NCBI RefSeq assembly: GCF_016031615.1
Contig: NZ_JACYXC010000001.1
Coordinates: 3,410,001-3,474,000 of the forward strand
Origin: Streptomyces pactum
GTDB lineage: Bacteria > Actinomycetota > Actinomycetes > Streptomycetales > Streptomycetaceae
Direction of reading: 5' to 3'
DNA length: 64,000 nucleotides
This document shows positions 27,334-34,995 of this stretch, piece after piece. The translations under genes and the position numbers were made by a program. Positions within the stretch are counted from its first letter, which is position 1; each line of letters starts with the position of its first letter. The notes beneath the pieces are model-generated. The model saw only the letters and a list, made by a program, of their open reading frames with translations. It ran no database searches and was not told the origin of the DNA.

Positions 27334-28122
27334 CACCGATCCACCGGCCCCGGACGACGCCCCGCCGACCCGTCGACCCTCGTCGTCCGGCCGACACCGG
27401 TCCGGACTGCCCTGCGGGCGTTCCTCGGCGCCTCGTGCCGGCTCCGGCCGGTGGTGCGGCACGACGCTCCCTATCGCCTCCCTCCCCGTCGGCGGCACCG
27501 CCTCCGCGGGGCCCGCCCGGGACCGCACGCGGGGGGCGAACGGACCGGCCCGTACCTCCGCGGTGAGGTCCGCGATCTCCCCCTGCACCGCACACCGGAC
27601 GATGCGGGCGCCCTGGGCGACCGCCACCCGCTCGGCCAGGCCACAGGCGGCACGCGTGCCCTCCAGTGCGTGATCGGCCGCCGCGAGGGCCGCCAGGTCC
27701 GCCGCACCACCCGCGCGGTGGCGCGCCACGGTCACCTTCGCCATGAGGAACACGGCCGCGAAGACGGCACACAACGCCGCGGCCGCCACCGCTGCCCACA
27801 CCGTCGCCGAGCCGCGGTCACCATCCGGCCGGCCGACGGGGAACCGCCGTCGGCCCGGTCCCCCTTCCCGGCTCCTTCGTGGAGGACCCTGATCGCGGCT
27901 CCCCCCACGTCTCAGGGCCGCTCTCAGCCGGCCCCCGTGCCGCCCTCGGGGCTCCCCCCGCTCCCGGACCCGTTCCGGGAGCGGGGCACGGTCCGGGCCG
28001 GTGCCGCCGTTCCGGCGAGCCGCGGGGTCCCGCGCGGCACCGTCGCCCCGACCGGCACCGATGCCCTGCTCGTGGACATGGCCGGGATCGTGCCTGTCCC
28101 ACCTCCGGTTCCGTCCGCTCAT
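27196..28122 (-). CDS. TadE-like (Rv3654c family) pilus-associated protein with extended ends
   Basis: Last gene of the Tad operon. The recognisable core, at residues 102-200, has a membrane segment (ATVWAAVAAAALCAVFAAVFLMAKV) and then RHRAGGAADLAALAAADHALEG and GARIVRCAV, as in the Rv3654c-type minor pseudopilins. ATG 28122 overlaps the stop of the preceding TadE gene (ATGA), but this leaves about 100 Arg/Gly-rich residues before the membrane segment, which is unusual. The C terminus runs 100 residues beyond the normal end and overlaps the convergent helicase gene by 138 nt, so an ancestral stop has probably been lost. Both ends may be wrong; the core is secure. Confidence 0.6.
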   Translation of the reverse strand: MSGRNRRWDRHDPGHVHEQGIGAGRGDGAARDPAARRNGGTGPDRAPLPERVRERGEPRGRHGGRLRAALRRGGSRDQGPPRRSREGGPGRRRFPVGRPDGDRGSATVWAAVAAAALCAVFAAVFLMAKVTVARHRAGGAADLAALAAADHALEGTRAACGLAERVAVAQGARIVRCAVQGEIADLTAEVRAGPFAPRVRSRAGPAEAVPPTGREAIGSVVPHHRPEPARGAEERPQGSPDRCRPDDEGRRVGGASSGAGGSVSAGRHRAIRGRRGVVRGRWGARQQCAEQPDGRLLVQRLVAVAAFG

Positions 28123-28625
28123 GGGTGCCCCGCACCGCTGCGCACACCGGGCCGGGGGTTCACCGCCACCGCCGCGTCCGCTCCGGTCTTCCCCGTCAGG
28201 TCCTCGGCGAGGGCGACCGCTTCGCCGTGCAGCCGGATGGACAGGGCCCCCGGCCCGGCGGTGGCCGCCTCGACCCGTACCCGGACCAGTTCACCCTCGC
28301 GTCGGATCCTCACCTCGGCTCCGTCCGGAGCGGCGGAGCGGACGGCGGCCCGGACCGCCTCCGGTGATTCCGCGCGGGCGGCGGCACGCGCCCCGGCCCT
28401 GGCCGCGTCCACGCAGCGCAACTGGTCGGAGGCCGCCATCACCCCCCAGATCAGCATCGCGGCGAAGAGCACCAGCACCGGTGCGGCCACCGCCGCCTCC
28501 GCCGTGACGAACCCGCCGTCGCGGCGGAGGTCACCCCGCGGCCCGCCCGGCCACCACCGGGCCGGCGGACCGGCACCCGACAACGGGCCGAAGCCGCCCC
28601 CCGGCACCGCGTCAGAACTGCGCAT
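28119..28625 (-). CDS. TadE-family pseudopilin
   Basis: 168-residue minor pilin-like protein. The prepilin-like segment GGFVTAEAAVAAPVLVLFAAMLIWGVM (residues 37-63) has Gly before the mature N terminus and Glu at +5, then a single membrane helix. RCVDAARAGARAAARAE follows as in TadE proteins. ATG 28625 overlaps the end of the DUF4244 pilin gene by 14 bases in another frame; the N-terminal 35 residues before the pilin segment are longer than in most relatives. Part of the ssd-tadABC-pilin-tadE operon. Confidence 0.85.
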   Translation of the reverse strand: MRSSDAVPGGGFGPLSGAGPPARWWPGGPRGDLRRDGGFVTAEAAVAAPVLVLFAAMLIWGVMAASDQLRCVDAARAGARAAARAESPEAVRAAVRSAAPDGAEVRIRREGELVRVRVEAATAGPGALSIRLHGEAVALAEDLTGKTGADAAVAVNPRPGVRSGAGHP

Positions 28626-28836
28626 CGAGCGCTCGCACGATCACCGATCGCAGTGCGTTGCGGATCGGTTCGCTCTCCACCAGCTTGTAGAGCACCATGG
28701 CGAAGGCGCAGGCCGCGACCGTCCCGACCGCGTATTCGGCCGTGGTCATTCCGGCCTGGGCACGGGTCCGCAGAGCCTCCCGCACCGCGGCGTACCGTCC
28801 GGTGCACCATGCCGTGAACCTTTTCCTGACCATCAT
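28612..28836 (-). CDS. DUF4244 protein, Flp-type pilin-like
   Basis: 74-residue small pilin-like protein. QAGMTTAEYAVGTVAACAFAMVLYKLV is a class III (Flp) prepilin segment: Gly then Met at the cleavage point, Glu at +5, then a hydrophobic helix. The rest is a short helix ending in DAQF, as in actinobacterial DUF4244. ATG 28836 is chosen because AAGGA lies seven bases ahead; ATG 28842 and 28833 are in-frame alternatives. It is the probable major subunit of the fibre or pseudopilus assembled by the adjacent TadABC machinery. Confidence 0.85.
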   Translation of the reverse strand: MMVRKRFTAWCTGRYAAVREALRTRAQAGMTTAEYAVGTVAACAFAMVLYKLVESEPIRNALRSVIVRALDAQF

Positions 28837-28842
28837 GTTCAT

Positions 28843-29275
28843 GTCCTTCTCGTCATCGTCGTTGTCGTCGAGCCGCTGTTCGACCCGGCGTCCCCACGCC
28901 CCGCCGACCCGCCGGTCCCACACGTCGGTCCTGCGGCTCCCGGAGGTCTGGGGCGGTCTCGGTCATCCGTCTCTCATCCGCCGCGCCCGTTGCGACCCTC
29001 ATCCGTCCCGTTCGTCCGCCGGGTGGTCGGGTGTGCTGGTGGGGCGTGCCGGTTCCGGTGGTGATGCGCTGCGTTCCGTTGGTGTGCTCCTCGCGTTCGT
29101 CCGTCCTCCGATCACCGTCGAGCGGCCCCGGCCGTTCCCGGTCCTGCCGCCTCACCTCCCTCGCCGTCTTCCGGTCGGCGCGCTCTGCCGCCGGCTCACC
29201 TCCGTGTTCGCGGGCTCCACGGCGCGCGGCGCTCCGGCCCGCGGGCCTGTGCCGTTGCCGCCGGGTGATCGGCGT
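28843..29275. other. Spacer within the tad cluster
   Basis: About 430 nt between tadC and the pilin gene with no convincing gene. It probably contains a promoter for the highly expressed pilin subunit. GC content dips moderately near 28840-28900 (many TCGTC words) and no terminator-like hairpin was recognised. Confidence 0.4.
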
Positions 29276-30070
29276 TCATGCCGTACCGAGGCCGATGACC
29301 ATCGGCACCACACCGGTGAGCAGGAACGCCGGGAGGAAGCACAGGCCCAGGGGAAGGGTGGTCAGCACCTGGGCGCGTCCGGCCCGTACCCCGGCGGCTC
29401 TGTTGCGCTCGGCACGGCAGTCGGCCGCGATCCCGGCGACGGCTTCGACGGCCGGGACGCCGGTCGTGCCCGCCCTCTCCAGGCAGACCGCCAGCCGGCC
29501 CGCACCAGGGAGGGCGGCCAGCCGCCCCCATGCCCGGCCCGGTTCGCCACCGAGCCGCAGCTCCGCCGCCACTCCGGTGAGCCGTCCACCGATCCGTCCG
29601 GGCAGCGACCTGCCGACCGCCTCCGCCGCCTCCCCCGGTGCGGCGCCGGCCGCCAGGCAGGCGGCGAGCAGGTCCGCGGCGAGGGGCAGCTGCGGAACCG
29701 GGCCGGGTTCTGCCGCCGCCTCGTCCGCCGCCCGCTCCCGGCGCCGCCGCAGCCACCGGCTCAGGGCGACCGCCCCGCCGATGCCCACGAGCAGACCGGC
29801 GATGCCACCGACCAGAAGGACTCCGGCGGGCACCACCGCCACCGGGGCGAGCCGGAGACCCACCTCGGCCGGCCGTGACGTGCCGGGCCACCGACGGCGC
29901 CGTGCGGTCGGCCTGCGACGGTCGCCGGGCCCCACGAGTTGGACGATCATGGTGAGGCGGCGCCGGGCGGTCCGGACGCGCCGCGCCCGGGTGAGTGCCG
30001 CGCCCACGCCCAGCACGGCGGCCCCGACCCCCGAAGTCATCCCCAGGCTGTGGATAACTTCCGCGCTCAT
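29276..30070 (-). CDS. Type II secretion F family protein (TadC-like)
   Basis: 264-residue inner-membrane platform protein of the Tad/T2SS-F family. Hydrophobic segments near residues 10-25, 70-100 and 235-260; the conserved middle is ADLLAACLAAGAAPGEAAEAVG, followed by GRAWGRLAALPGAGRLAVCLERAGTTGVPAVEAVAGIA. The C terminus LGLCFLPAFLLTGVVPMVIGL is the usual last helix. ATG 30070 overlaps the TadB stop (ATGA). TadB and TadC together form the platform on which the TadA ATPase acts. Confidence 0.85.
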   Translation of the reverse strand: MSAEVIHSLGMTSGVGAAVLGVGAALTRARRVRTARRRLTMIVQLVGPGDRRRPTARRRRWPGTSRPAEVGLRLAPVAVVPAGVLLVGGIAGLLVGIGGAVALSRWLRRRRERAADEAAAEPGPVPQLPLAADLLAACLAAGAAPGEAAEAVGRSLPGRIGGRLTGVAAELRLGGEPGRAWGRLAALPGAGRLAVCLERAGTTGVPAVEAVAGIAADCRAERNRAAGVRAGRAQVLTTLPLGLCFLPAFLLTGVVPMVIGLGTA

Positions 30071-30990
30071 GGACGCCCTCCCGGCGTCTCCCGATCGGCC
30101 GCCGAGCGGATCAAACGGCCGGTCCAGGCCAGCCCGGCCCATTCCAGGAGCCCGCCCGCCACCAGGCAGGCGATCCCGGCCGGGGTGTGGAGCAGAACTC
30201 CCAGCGGGTCGGCGCCCAGCAGGGTGCCGATCAGCAGGACGAAGACGGGCAGCACGGCCAGCACCCACGCGGTCGCGCGTTGCCCCGCCAGCTGGGCGTG
30301 CAGTTGCTCCCGCTGTTCGTGTTCGGCCCGGAGCGCCGCGCCCACCCGGTCGAGCCCGGTGGCGAGCCCGGCGCCGCCGTCCACCGCGACCTGCCAGCAG
30401 GCGGCGACACCGGTCAGCCCCTCCGCGCCGGGCGTGGCCGCCGCACGCCGCAGGGCTTCGGGGACATCCCCGCCGAACCGCGCCGCGGCGGTCACCAGGG
30501 GCCAGCCGTCACCCAGCTCGTCGGCTCGAACGGCGAGCAGTGCCTCGCCCGGCTGCCGGCCCGCCCGCAGCTCACCCGCCACGGCACCGCACAGCTCGAT
30601 CACCCCGACGGTCCGCCGCTCCCGCTCGCCGCGCCGCTCCCGGGCCCGTAACCACCGGCCCGCCGGAACCACGGCGGCCAGTGCCGCCACCAACGGGATC
30701 ACCGACGCGGTGAGCAGGGCCAGGGCCCCGCCGGCCGGCAGACACAGCACCTCCCGGCCGAGCCGGCGGCCGTGCCCCGCCCGCCAGCGGCGGCTCACCG
30801 TGGCGAACACCCTCGTGGCCCGCCGGCGGTACTCGGCACGGCCGGACGCGAGGGTGCCGCCGCCGGCCAGCAGCAGGTGGGCCCGGCGCAACCGGCGCTG
30901 CTCCCCCGCGACGGACCACAGCGCGGCGGCGGCGCAGAGCACCGCTGTGCACAGCGGCAGCGGCCCGGGGGCCCCGGCGGTGCCGCTCAC
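30067..30990 (-). CDS. Type II secretion F family protein (TadB-like)
   Basis: 307-residue membrane platform protein. Core segments IELCGAVAGELRAGRQPGEALLAV and GLTGVAACWQVAVDGGAGLATGLDRVGAALR match the T2SS-F domain, with hydrophobic helices near residues 8-28, 80-105, 230-252 and 262-282. GTG 30990 overlaps the TadA stop (GTGA) and follows GGAGG. Part of the same tightly coupled operon. Confidence 0.87.
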   Translation of the reverse strand: MSGTAGAPGPLPLCTAVLCAAAALWSVAGEQRRLRRAHLLLAGGGTLASGRAEYRRRATRVFATVSRRWRAGHGRRLGREVLCLPAGGALALLTASVIPLVAALAAVVPAGRWLRARERRGERERRTVGVIELCGAVAGELRAGRQPGEALLAVRADELGDGWPLVTAAARFGGDVPEALRRAAATPGAEGLTGVAACWQVAVDGGAGLATGLDRVGAALRAEHEQREQLHAQLAGQRATAWVLAVLPVFVLLIGTLLGADPLGVLLHTPAGIACLVAGGLLEWAGLAWTGRLIRSAADRETPGGRP

Positions 30991-32171
30991 AGCGCACCTC
31001 CCCGGCGCAGGCACAGCGAACGCAGCCGGGGCCAGCCCGCCGCCCGTTCACACCCCGCGCGCCCCCACACCACCGCCGGGACGGTCGTCACCAGGCCGGA
31101 GGCGTCGCGCTCCAGGACGTGGATCTCCGCGATCCGGCGGCGGCCGTCGCGGTCCCGCGCCAGATGGATCACCACGGACAGCGCCGCGGCGAGCTGGCTG
31201 TGGAGCGCGGCCCGGTCGAGACCGGCCGTGGAGCCGAGCGCCTCCAGCCGGGCCGGGACGTCCGCCGCCGCGTTGGCGTGCACCGTGCCGCACCCGCCCT
31301 CGTGGCCGGTGTTGAGCGCGGCGAGCAGATCGGTGACCTCGGCACCGCGGACCTCGCCCACCACCAGCCGGTCCGGGCGCATCCGCAGCGCCTGCCGCAC
31401 CAGGTCCCGCAGCGTGACCAGCCCCTTGCCCTCCTGGTTGGCGGGCCGGGTCTCCAGCCGCACCACGTGGGGGTGGTCGGGGCGCAGCTCCGAGGAGTCC
31501 TCCGCGAGGACGATCCGTTCGTTCTCGGCCACCAGCCCCAGCAGGGTGCTGAGCAGGGTCGTCTTGCCGGACCCGGTGCCACCGCTGATGAGGAACGACA
31601 GCCGGGCGGCGAGCACCGAGCGCAGCAGTGCCTCCCCACGTGGCGGCACCGTGCCCGCCGCGACCAGTTCGGCCAGGGTGAACGCCCGGGGCCGGACCAC
31701 GCGCAGGGACAGGCAGGTCGAGCCGACCGCCACCGGGGGCAGGACCGCGTGCAGCCGGGTGCCGTCGGGCAGCCGGGCGTCCACCCACGGCCGGGCGTCG
31801 TCCAGCCGCCGGCCGGCCACGGCGGCGAGCCGCTGGGCGAGCCTGCGGATCGCCGCGGCGTCGCGGAACCGGACCGCGGTGCGCTGCAGCCCCGACCCGC
31901 GATCCACCCACACCTGGTCCGGTGCGGTGACCAGCACGTCGGTGACGTCCGGCGCGGCCAGCAGGGGCTCCAGCGGGCCGGTGCCGACAAGCTCGGAGCG
32001 GAGCGAGTCGGCGGCGCCGAGCACCTCGGTGTCGCCGAGCAGCCGGCCCTCCTCGCGCAGTGCGGCGGCGACCCGGGCCGGGGTGGGCTCGGCGCCGCTG
32101 GCGGCCAGCCGCACGCGCACCGCGTCCAGCAGCCCGGGCGGCTGGTGGTCGGTGCCGGGTACCCGGGTCAT
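30987..32171 (-). CDS. tadA: TadA-family secretion ATPase
   Basis: 394-residue hexameric secretion ATPase of the TadA/VirB11 class. N-terminal domain 1-150; Walker A GGTGSGKTT (197-205); Asp box VLAEDSSELRPDHPHVVRLETR; Walker B RLVVGEVRGAEVTDLLAALNTGHEGG; His box TVHANAA. ATG 32171 overlaps the ssd stop. It powers assembly of the Flp-like fibre with the platform proteins downstream. I see no prepilin peptidase gene in the cluster. Confidence 0.92.
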   Translation of the reverse strand: MTRVPGTDHQPPGLLDAVRVRLAASGAEPTPARVAAALREEGRLLGDTEVLGAADSLRSELVGTGPLEPLLAAPDVTDVLVTAPDQVWVDRGSGLQRTAVRFRDAAAIRRLAQRLAAVAGRRLDDARPWVDARLPDGTRLHAVLPPVAVGSTCLSLRVVRPRAFTLAELVAAGTVPPRGEALLRSVLAARLSFLISGGTGSGKTTLLSTLLGLVAENERIVLAEDSSELRPDHPHVVRLETRPANQEGKGLVTLRDLVRQALRMRPDRLVVGEVRGAEVTDLLAALNTGHEGGCGTVHANAAADVPARLEALGSTAGLDRAALHSQLAAALSVVIHLARDRDGRRRIAEIHVLERDASGLVTTVPAVVWGRAGCERAAGWPRLRSLCLRRGGAL

Positions 32172-33277
32172 CCGGGAACACCCCCTCCGGCGGTCGCGGC
32201 CCTCGCCCAGAACTCGGCGCAGAACCTGGCCAGTGGCCCGCGCCCGCCGGCGCCCGGTGGGCCGCCGCCGTCCGGGGCGCCGCCCGGCTGTGGTTCGCGG
32301 GGGATCTCCCCGGCCAGCGGGAGTCCGAGCAGCCGGGCGATCTCCTCGTCGTCCAGCCCGGCGGGGCAGGGGCCGCGGACCACCGCCCTGAGGTCCTTGA
32401 GCACCATCTGGACGCTGGACGCGACCCGGTGGGCGGCGGCCACGGCACGCAGTTCGGCGGGCACCACCAGCAGGCCGAGGTCCAGCTGGGCCAGTGCTTC
32501 GGCGACGGTGTCGTCCACCCGGCGGGGCAGGTCCACCACCACGACCCCGCCGCGCCGCCGGGCGGCCGCCAGCACCGAGCGCATGGCCGGTGGCGGGATG
32601 ACCACCGCGTCGCCGCGGTCCCAGCTGAGCAGCCGCAGCGAGTGGAGTTCGGGCAGGGATTCCTCCAGGGCGGTGCCGGCGACCCGGCCGCGGGACTGCG
32701 CGAACGCCGGCCAGCGCAGCCCCTGCGCGGCCTCGCCGCCCAGCAGCACGTCCAGCCCGCCGCCGAGCGGGTCCGCGTCGATGAGCATGGTGCGGTGCCC
32801 GCCGCGGGCCGCGGTGACCGCCAGGGCGCAGGCCAGGGTGCTCGCTCCGGCCCCGCCGCGGCCGCCCAGCACGCCGACGGTCAGCGCCGGCCGGCCGACG
32901 CCCTCGGCCACGTCGGCGAGCCGGTCGACCAGCCAGGTCTCCGCGTCCGGCAGGAAGAGCACGTGGTCCGCGCCGACTCCCACGGCCCGCTGCCAGATGC
33001 CGGGGTCGTCCAGGTCCCGGCCGATGAGCAGCACCCCCGGCCGGCGTCCCCGGCCGGTCAGTCCCGCGGCACAGTCGTCGCCCACCAGGATCAGTGGCGC
33101 GCCCTCCCAGCCGCCGCGCCGGACGGGGACGCCGTGCGCGACCTCCGGCTCGGCCCCCGCCGCGGCGCACAGCCGCAGCAGGTCGTCGAGCAGTTCCTCG
33201 TCCTCGGTGATGATCAGCGGTCTGGTCCGGCGTCCGTCCGTCGTCGCCGTCCGCTCCGGTGTGGCGGATCCTGCCAC
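32168..33277 (-). CDS. ssd: Ssd/CpaE-like MinD-type ATPase
   Basis: 369-residue protein of the septum-site-determining Ssd family, which heads the tad cluster in actinobacteria and resembles CpaE/TadZ. A receiver-like N-terminal domain (1-125) precedes a MinD-type ATPase domain with the deviant Walker A GGRGGAGAST (139-148) and LIDADPLGGGLDVLLGGE. The C-terminal 40 residues are disordered. It probably places the Tad apparatus in the cell or couples it to division. GTG 33277 follows GGGGAGGGG on the minus strand. It is the first gene of the operon; its promoter lies in the AT-richer DNA at 33280-33480. Confidence 0.9.
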   Translation of the reverse strand: MAGSATPERTATTDGRRTRPLIITEDEELLDDLLRLCAAAGAEPEVAHGVPVRRGGWEGAPLILVGDDCAAGLTGRGRRPGVLLIGRDLDDPGIWQRAVGVGADHVLFLPDAETWLVDRLADVAEGVGRPALTVGVLGGRGGAGASTLACALAVTAARGGHRTMLIDADPLGGGLDVLLGGEAAQGLRWPAFAQSRGRVAGTALEESLPELHSLRLLSWDRGDAVVIPPPAMRSVLAAARRRGGVVVVDLPRRVDDTVAEALAQLDLGLLVVPAELRAVAAAHRVASSVQMVLKDLRAVVRGPCPAGLDDEEIARLLGLPLAGEIPREPQPGGAPDGGGPPGAGGRGPLARFCAEFWARAATAGGGVPG

Positions 33278-33524
33278 GGCCCCTCCCCATATCGTTACGC
33301 GCTTTCACGTCCGCGAACAGCGCGCGCCGTCTTTGCTGAGAATCACCGTGCCTGGATCTGGAAAATCATGTGGATCTTGGTGGAAAACCGTGGACAACTC
33401 ATCAGTTGTGAATATCCCAATCACCTATACCGGTGACTTCCGGAGCGCACTCTGGCGATTACCCACAGTTACAGTCCAGGATCTTGAAGAGGCGCCGTCG
33501 CGCAGACCCGAGCGAGGGGAGAAG

Positions 33525-33658
33525 ATGCGATGAGGAACCGGAAAACGCGTCCGGACATGCGACGACCCCCGCCGGGGGGGAGAGCGGGGGTCGTCCCCAC
33601 GGCCGACTCGGGGGGGGAGGAGTCGGGCCGGGTTAGCACGGTCGCGAACGATCCGTGA
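33525..33658 (+). other. Minimal ORF (Met-Arg-stop) overlapping a 42-codon sORF
   Basis: After GGGGAGAAG, the sequence ATGCGATGA gives a two-codon ORF (33525-33533) whose stop overlaps a second ATG (33530). That ATG opens a 42-codon frame to 33658, running through both downstream hairpins. Such a stop-start overlap with a good Shine-Dalgarno suggests a leader used in translation-coupled attenuation, or a small RNA. No protein family is recognised. Confidence 0.35.
33561..33626. terminator. Two tandem hairpins, terminator or attenuator
   Basis: A perfect 12-bp stem GACGACCCCCGC / GCGGGGGTCGTC (33561-33572, 33584-33595; 11-nt loop) is followed by CCGACTC / GAGTCGG (33603-33609, 33620-33626). 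Both loops are G-runs. Located 105 nt before the HAD gene and about 280 nt after the divergent ssd start. Confidence 0.6.
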
Positions 33659-33730
33659 CTTCCATGGTGTACCCGAAGGCCTTCTCAGGCAAACCCACGC
33701 GCCATACCTTACGCCGAATGGTGGGCGCCT

Positions 33731-34564
33731 ATGCTCGGCGTCGTGGAAAACCACTCCTTGCCCCGCGCAGCCGCGTTCTTTGACCTGGACAAGACGGTCA
33801 TTGCGAAGTCGAGCACTCTCACCTTCGGCAAGTCCTTCTATCAAGGCGGACTCATCAACCGCCGGGACGCACTGCGGACCGCGTACACCCAGTTCGTGTT
33901 CCTCGCCGGGGGCGCCGATCACGACCAGATGGAGCGGATGCGGGAGTACCTCTCCTCGCTGTGCCGCGGGTGGAACGTCGAGCAGGTCCGCCAGATCGTC
34001 GCCGAGACCCTGCACGATCTCATCGACCCGATCATCTACGACGAGGCCGCCTCACTCATCGAGGAGCACCACGCCGCCGGCCGTGACGTGGTGATCGTCA
34101 GCACCTCCGGCGCGGAGGTCGTGGAACCGATCGGCGAGATGCTCGGCGCCGACCGGGTGGTCGCCACCCGCATGGTCGTGGAGAACGGGGTCTTCACGGG
34201 CGAGGTGGAGTACTACGCCTACGGCCCGACCAAGGCCGAGGCCATCGCCGAACTGGCCGCGTCCGAGGGATACGACCTGTCCCGCTGCTACGCCTACAGC
34301 GACTCCGCCACCGACCTGCCCATGCTGGAGGCGGTCGGCCACCCGCACGCGGTCAATCCCGACCGCGCGCTGCGCCGGGAGGCCACCGCCCGGGACTGGC
34401 CGATCCTCACGTTCAGCCGACCGGTCCGGCTCAAGCAGCGGCTTCCCTCGCTGTCCATGCCGCCGCGTCCGGTGCTGGTCGCCGCGGCGGTGATAGCCGC
34501 GGCCGCCACCGCCGGGGTGGTCTGGTACACAGGCCGCCGCCGCGCCGCCTTCGCCCGCACCTGA
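33731..34564 (+). CDS. HAD-IB family phosphatase (SerB-like) with C-terminal membrane anchor
   Basis: 277-residue haloacid-dehalogenase-type hydrolase. Motif I FFDLDKT (residues 17-22, nucleophile Asp18), motif II VIVSTSG, motif III lysine in YGPTKAEAI, motif IV YSDSATDLPML. The small helical cap between motifs I and II matches the HAD-IB group, which includes phosphoserine phosphatase-like enzymes; the substrate is unknown. Residues 245-265 (VLVAAAVIAAAATAGVVWYTG) form a terminal membrane helix followed by basic residues, so the enzyme probably faces the cytoplasm. ATG 33731 is chosen; GTG 33743 is an alternative. It lies divergent from ssd beyond a hairpin-rich leader. Confidence 0.88.
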   Translation: MLGVVENHSLPRAAAFFDLDKTVIAKSSTLTFGKSFYQGGLINRRDALRTAYTQFVFLAGGADHDQMERMREYLSSLCRGWNVEQVRQIVAETLHDLIDPIIYDEAASLIEEHHAAGRDVVIVSTSGAEVVEPIGEMLGADRVVATRMVVENGVFTGEVEYYAYGPTKAEAIAELAASEGYDLSRCYAYSDSATDLPMLEAVGHPHAVNPDRALRREATARDWPILTFSRPVRLKQRLPSLSMPPRPVLVAAAVIAAAATAGVVWYTGRRRAAFART

Positions 34565-34995
34565 GAGGCCATGCCCGCACATCGGACACAACCTTCCCTT
34601 TACCGTCGAACAGGAGTAAAAAGGAGGTGACGGCCCGCGAGACCAAGGGCATCCGAGAGGATTCCTTCGAACGCACCGAGGCCCCACGGACCGCGCATGG
34701 AGGCCGAGCACCCACGCGACGTCGACCCGTCGATTACGGGCCAGCCGCACCAGGCGACGGGCAACCAGATCCCGGCCTGATGGGCAACCTTCGAGGACGC
34801 TTGGTAACCCGGCGGACATGCCAGCGGCGGTACCGGCTCCGGCCGGTGCCGCCGCAACCCCGTTCGGCCGCCGTGTACGGGACCGGACGGCCATCAGAAG
34901 CCGCCCCCGGACAGCCATCGGTTCCGTAGGCCCGGCGCCTCCCGCCCGGTGCGGGGCGGGGCAGACGTGGTCCTGCCCACGACCCGCCGTTTCCG
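34565..34995. other. Spacer with a perfect anti-SD complement and possible small ORFs
   Basis: AAGGAGGTGA at 34621-34630 is a full complement of the 16S 3' end, but no ATG lies at working distance. GTG 34627, embedded in it and preceded by AGGAG, opens a 100-codon Arg/Pro-rich frame. In another frame ATG 34697 opens 27 codons (MEAEHPRDVDPSITGQPHQA..., ending NQIPA) that look more protein-like. A frameshifted small gene is possible. Confidence 0.3.

Noticed and set aside
33368..33467. DnaA-box-like words (CGTGGACAA, TTACCCACA, ATGTGGATC) upstream of ssd
   Set aside because: Only one matches the Streptomyces box closely, they are few, and no dnaA, dnaN or parAB genes are near. Chance or a minor DnaA site is more likely than an origin.
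34052..34918. Minus-strand frame of 288 codons antisense to the HAD phosphatase
   Set aside because: It mirrors the codon bias of the HAD gene; its non-overlapping part is unstructured.
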